From Anastatus disparis (Eukaryota; Arthropoda; Insecta; Hymenoptera; Eupelmidae): 64,000 nucleotides of DNA. Below are positions 63,016-64,000 of the stretch, piece by piece. Within the stretch, counting starts at the first letter, position 1. Every line of letters begins with the position of its first letter. The notes under the pieces were generated by a model, which searched no databases, had not been told where the DNA came from, and was given only the letters and a program-made list of their open reading frames with translations. The stretch covers positions 7,254,001 through 7,318,000 of the forward strand of contig JAFFSR010000221.1 of assembly GCA_017163975.1 (NCBI GenBank). The letters run 5' to 3'. A program made the position numbers and the translations under genes.

Positions 63016-63127
63016 TCAACACGGTGGACAACATGGATCACAGGGTACTCTTGCAACTCCAACATAATAAAAGCCGCCTTGACACATTCCGTACCTAACT
63101 AATGTTGTCGGACAAGGTACCAGTTGG
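63016..63127 (-). CDS. Cysteine-rich protein A exon 3
   Basis: Acceptor ATGAATAG. Encodes QLVPCPTTLVRYGMCQGGFY through the terminal PCDPCCPPC. An in-frame ATG straddles the acceptor (63132), so this exon could alternatively begin a shorter separate protein. Confidence 0.6.
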
Positions 63128-63409
63128 CTATTCATGTTATACAAATATTGAAGTTAATTTATTGTGAAAAAAAGTATATGAAAAATCAAAATTTTTGTTA
63201 ACGTACTATACTGTATCACAAGGTGAACATAATGGCAAGGGTGGAGGAATGCATTGTGTGGGACAGCAAACCACACTAAAATCAAAATATGAATATTAAT
63301 TTTATTTCATCTTATTAGTAATTAAAACTTATGAGAATTGCATAATTTGGGTTTACCATTTGGATGAAGATTTCTTTTTTGATTTTTCTTTCCTAGCGCA
63401 GACAGACAT
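63016..63409 (-). CDS. Small cysteine-rich protein A, 3 exons (77 residues)
   Basis: Exons in coding order: 63409-63357, 63275-63207 and 63127-63016; phase 2 at both introns, stop TGA at 63018-63016. The product starts MSVCARKEKSKKKSSSK, a basic stretch, then has 12 more cysteines (positions 18, 21, 22, 26, 34, 37, 46, 56, 70, 73, 74, 77) with many prolines, ending VPCDPCCPPC. No signal peptide or membrane segment is visible. The donor of the second intron (TATA|GTACGT) is chosen because only it restores the downstream frame. I do not recognise the family. Cys/Pro-rich short proteins of this look in insects include testis and structural proteins, but I do not assign a function. Confidence 0.6.
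63207..63275 (-). CDS. Cysteine-rich protein A exon 2
   Basis: Acceptor GATTTTAG; encodes CVVCCPTQCIPPPLPLCSPC. Donor TATA|GTACGT, phase 2. Confidence 0.6.
63357..63409 (-). CDS. Cysteine-rich protein A exon 1
   Basis: ATG at 63409-63407; donor AATG|GTAAAC, phase 2. Confidence 0.55.
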
Positions 63410-63607
63410 TTTGCTTGATTTTTTTTAACTTTTTTTTTATTAAAATTGTTTGGAAAATCCGATAAAAAAGTTAATTAAAAATTTTGATTAAAATTTAGAC
63501 CAACATATTTTATGTAAATAATAACAAATGAACATCCAAACTTTCAGTAACTTTTACTACATTCAAGCAATTTATAATTTTTTAAATTTGTTCTATTTTT
63601 ATTTTGA

Positions 63608-63776
63608 TCAAGTCCTGTTATTATAACAAATATAACAAGATTTTATGTTAGATGGTATGTCTTTAGTTTTATGTGGTTTAGAAGGTAGACGTGCTGGCAT
63701 CATTGTTTGACAGCAATATTTACATGAAAATAATGCAGTTGGACAATAATTAACTGGCGGAAGGCAAACGGTGCAG
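63608..63776 (-). CDS. Cysteine-rich protein B exon 2
   Basis: Encodes YCTVCLPPVNYCPTALFSC, then a Lys/Pro-rich stretch and the last CYIC pair. Confidence 0.55.
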
Positions 63777-63924
63777 CTAAATAATGAAAAAACTAATTTT
63801 TATTAAAATTTTTTTATATATGCAAATTTTTATGAGAATTTAATATATTATCATACTAATGATTTTTCCTTTGTGTTTCACAAATTTGGTCATCACGACA
63901 AGGATCTTTCACAATAACAGACAT
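63608..63924 (-). CDS. Small cysteine-rich protein B, 2 exons (78 residues)
   Basis: Exons in coding order: 63924-63857 and 63776-63608, joined in phase 2 (donor CATTA|GTATGA, acceptor TATTTAG), stop TGA at 63610-63608. The product begins MSVIVKDPCRDDQICETQ and has 10 cysteines, several as CxxC pairs (24/27, 41/44 with 45, 70/73), which might bind metal or form disulphides. It shares with protein A the MSV start, a first intron of phase 2, and a CxxC...PP...CPT pattern, and is on the same strand about 200 bp upstream of it. The two could be diverged tandem duplicates. Function unknown; the gene may have relatives beyond the window edge. Confidence 0.55.
63857..63924 (-). CDS. Cysteine-rich protein B exon 1
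   Basis: ATG at 63924-63922; encodes 22 residues plus two bases of the next codon. Confidence 0.5.
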
Positions 63925-64000
63925 GTTTTTGAACAGTAAAATGATTTAAATCACACGAAAATTTTAAACTTTCTTTTTATTTACAAAAATTTTAAAGTTT

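Noticed and set aside
1..64000. CRISPR arrays, operons or bacterial regulatory sites
   Set aside because: None were seen. Spliced genes and SINEs show this is eukaryotic nuclear DNA.

Overview
This window is nuclear DNA of a very AT-rich eukaryote, almost certainly an insect. Coding regions are split by GT-AG introns, intergenic DNA is roughly three quarters A+T, and it is littered with tRNA-derived SINEs and fold-back elements. The general character (very low GC, compact tail-to-tail genes beside long repeat-filled introns) resembles AT-rich Hymenoptera such as parasitoid wasps, but that placement is an impression, not something the sequence proves.

Layout. Positions 1 to about 18.9 kb contain no gene I can support; they hold four copies of one SINE family, one complete 474-bp SINE of a second family with a 16-bp target-site duplication, a decayed non-LTR retrotransposon tail and several inverted-repeat elements. 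At 18.94 kb there is a candidate core promoter (initiator plus correctly spaced DPE) followed by a good splice donor; it could be the start of the main gene.

The main gene runs on the + strand from the ATG at 29110 to the stop at 59279. I assembled 11 coding exons whose phases all agree, giving a 648-residue ABC half-transporter of subfamily G (ABCG1/ABCG4 type): an N-terminal nucleotide-binding domain with all motifs present and six C-terminal membrane segments. Its first three introns are huge (10.7, 5.7 and 9.6 kb) and carry SINEs and fold-back repeats; the other seven are 80 to 721 bp.

Tail-to-tail with it, on the - strand, is a five-exon gene (62659 down to 61044) for a 385-residue nucleolar NEPRO-like protein, preceded by three CACGTG E-boxes. 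Upstream of that, still on the - strand, are two small neighbouring genes of 77 and 78 residues for cysteine-rich proteins (63409-63016 and 63924-63608). I do not recognise these; they share an N-terminus, a phase-2 first intron and a cysteine/proline pattern and may be members of a tandem family continuing beyond the window.

The genes do not form an obvious pathway: a membrane lipid/sterol-type transporter, a nucleolar RNA-processing factor and two unknown cysteine-rich peptides. The most noteworthy non-genic content is the repeat landscape: three distinct tRNA-headed SINE families, a 39-bp near-perfect hairpin, a 255-bp fold-back element and GC-rich palindromes that stand out from the AT background.
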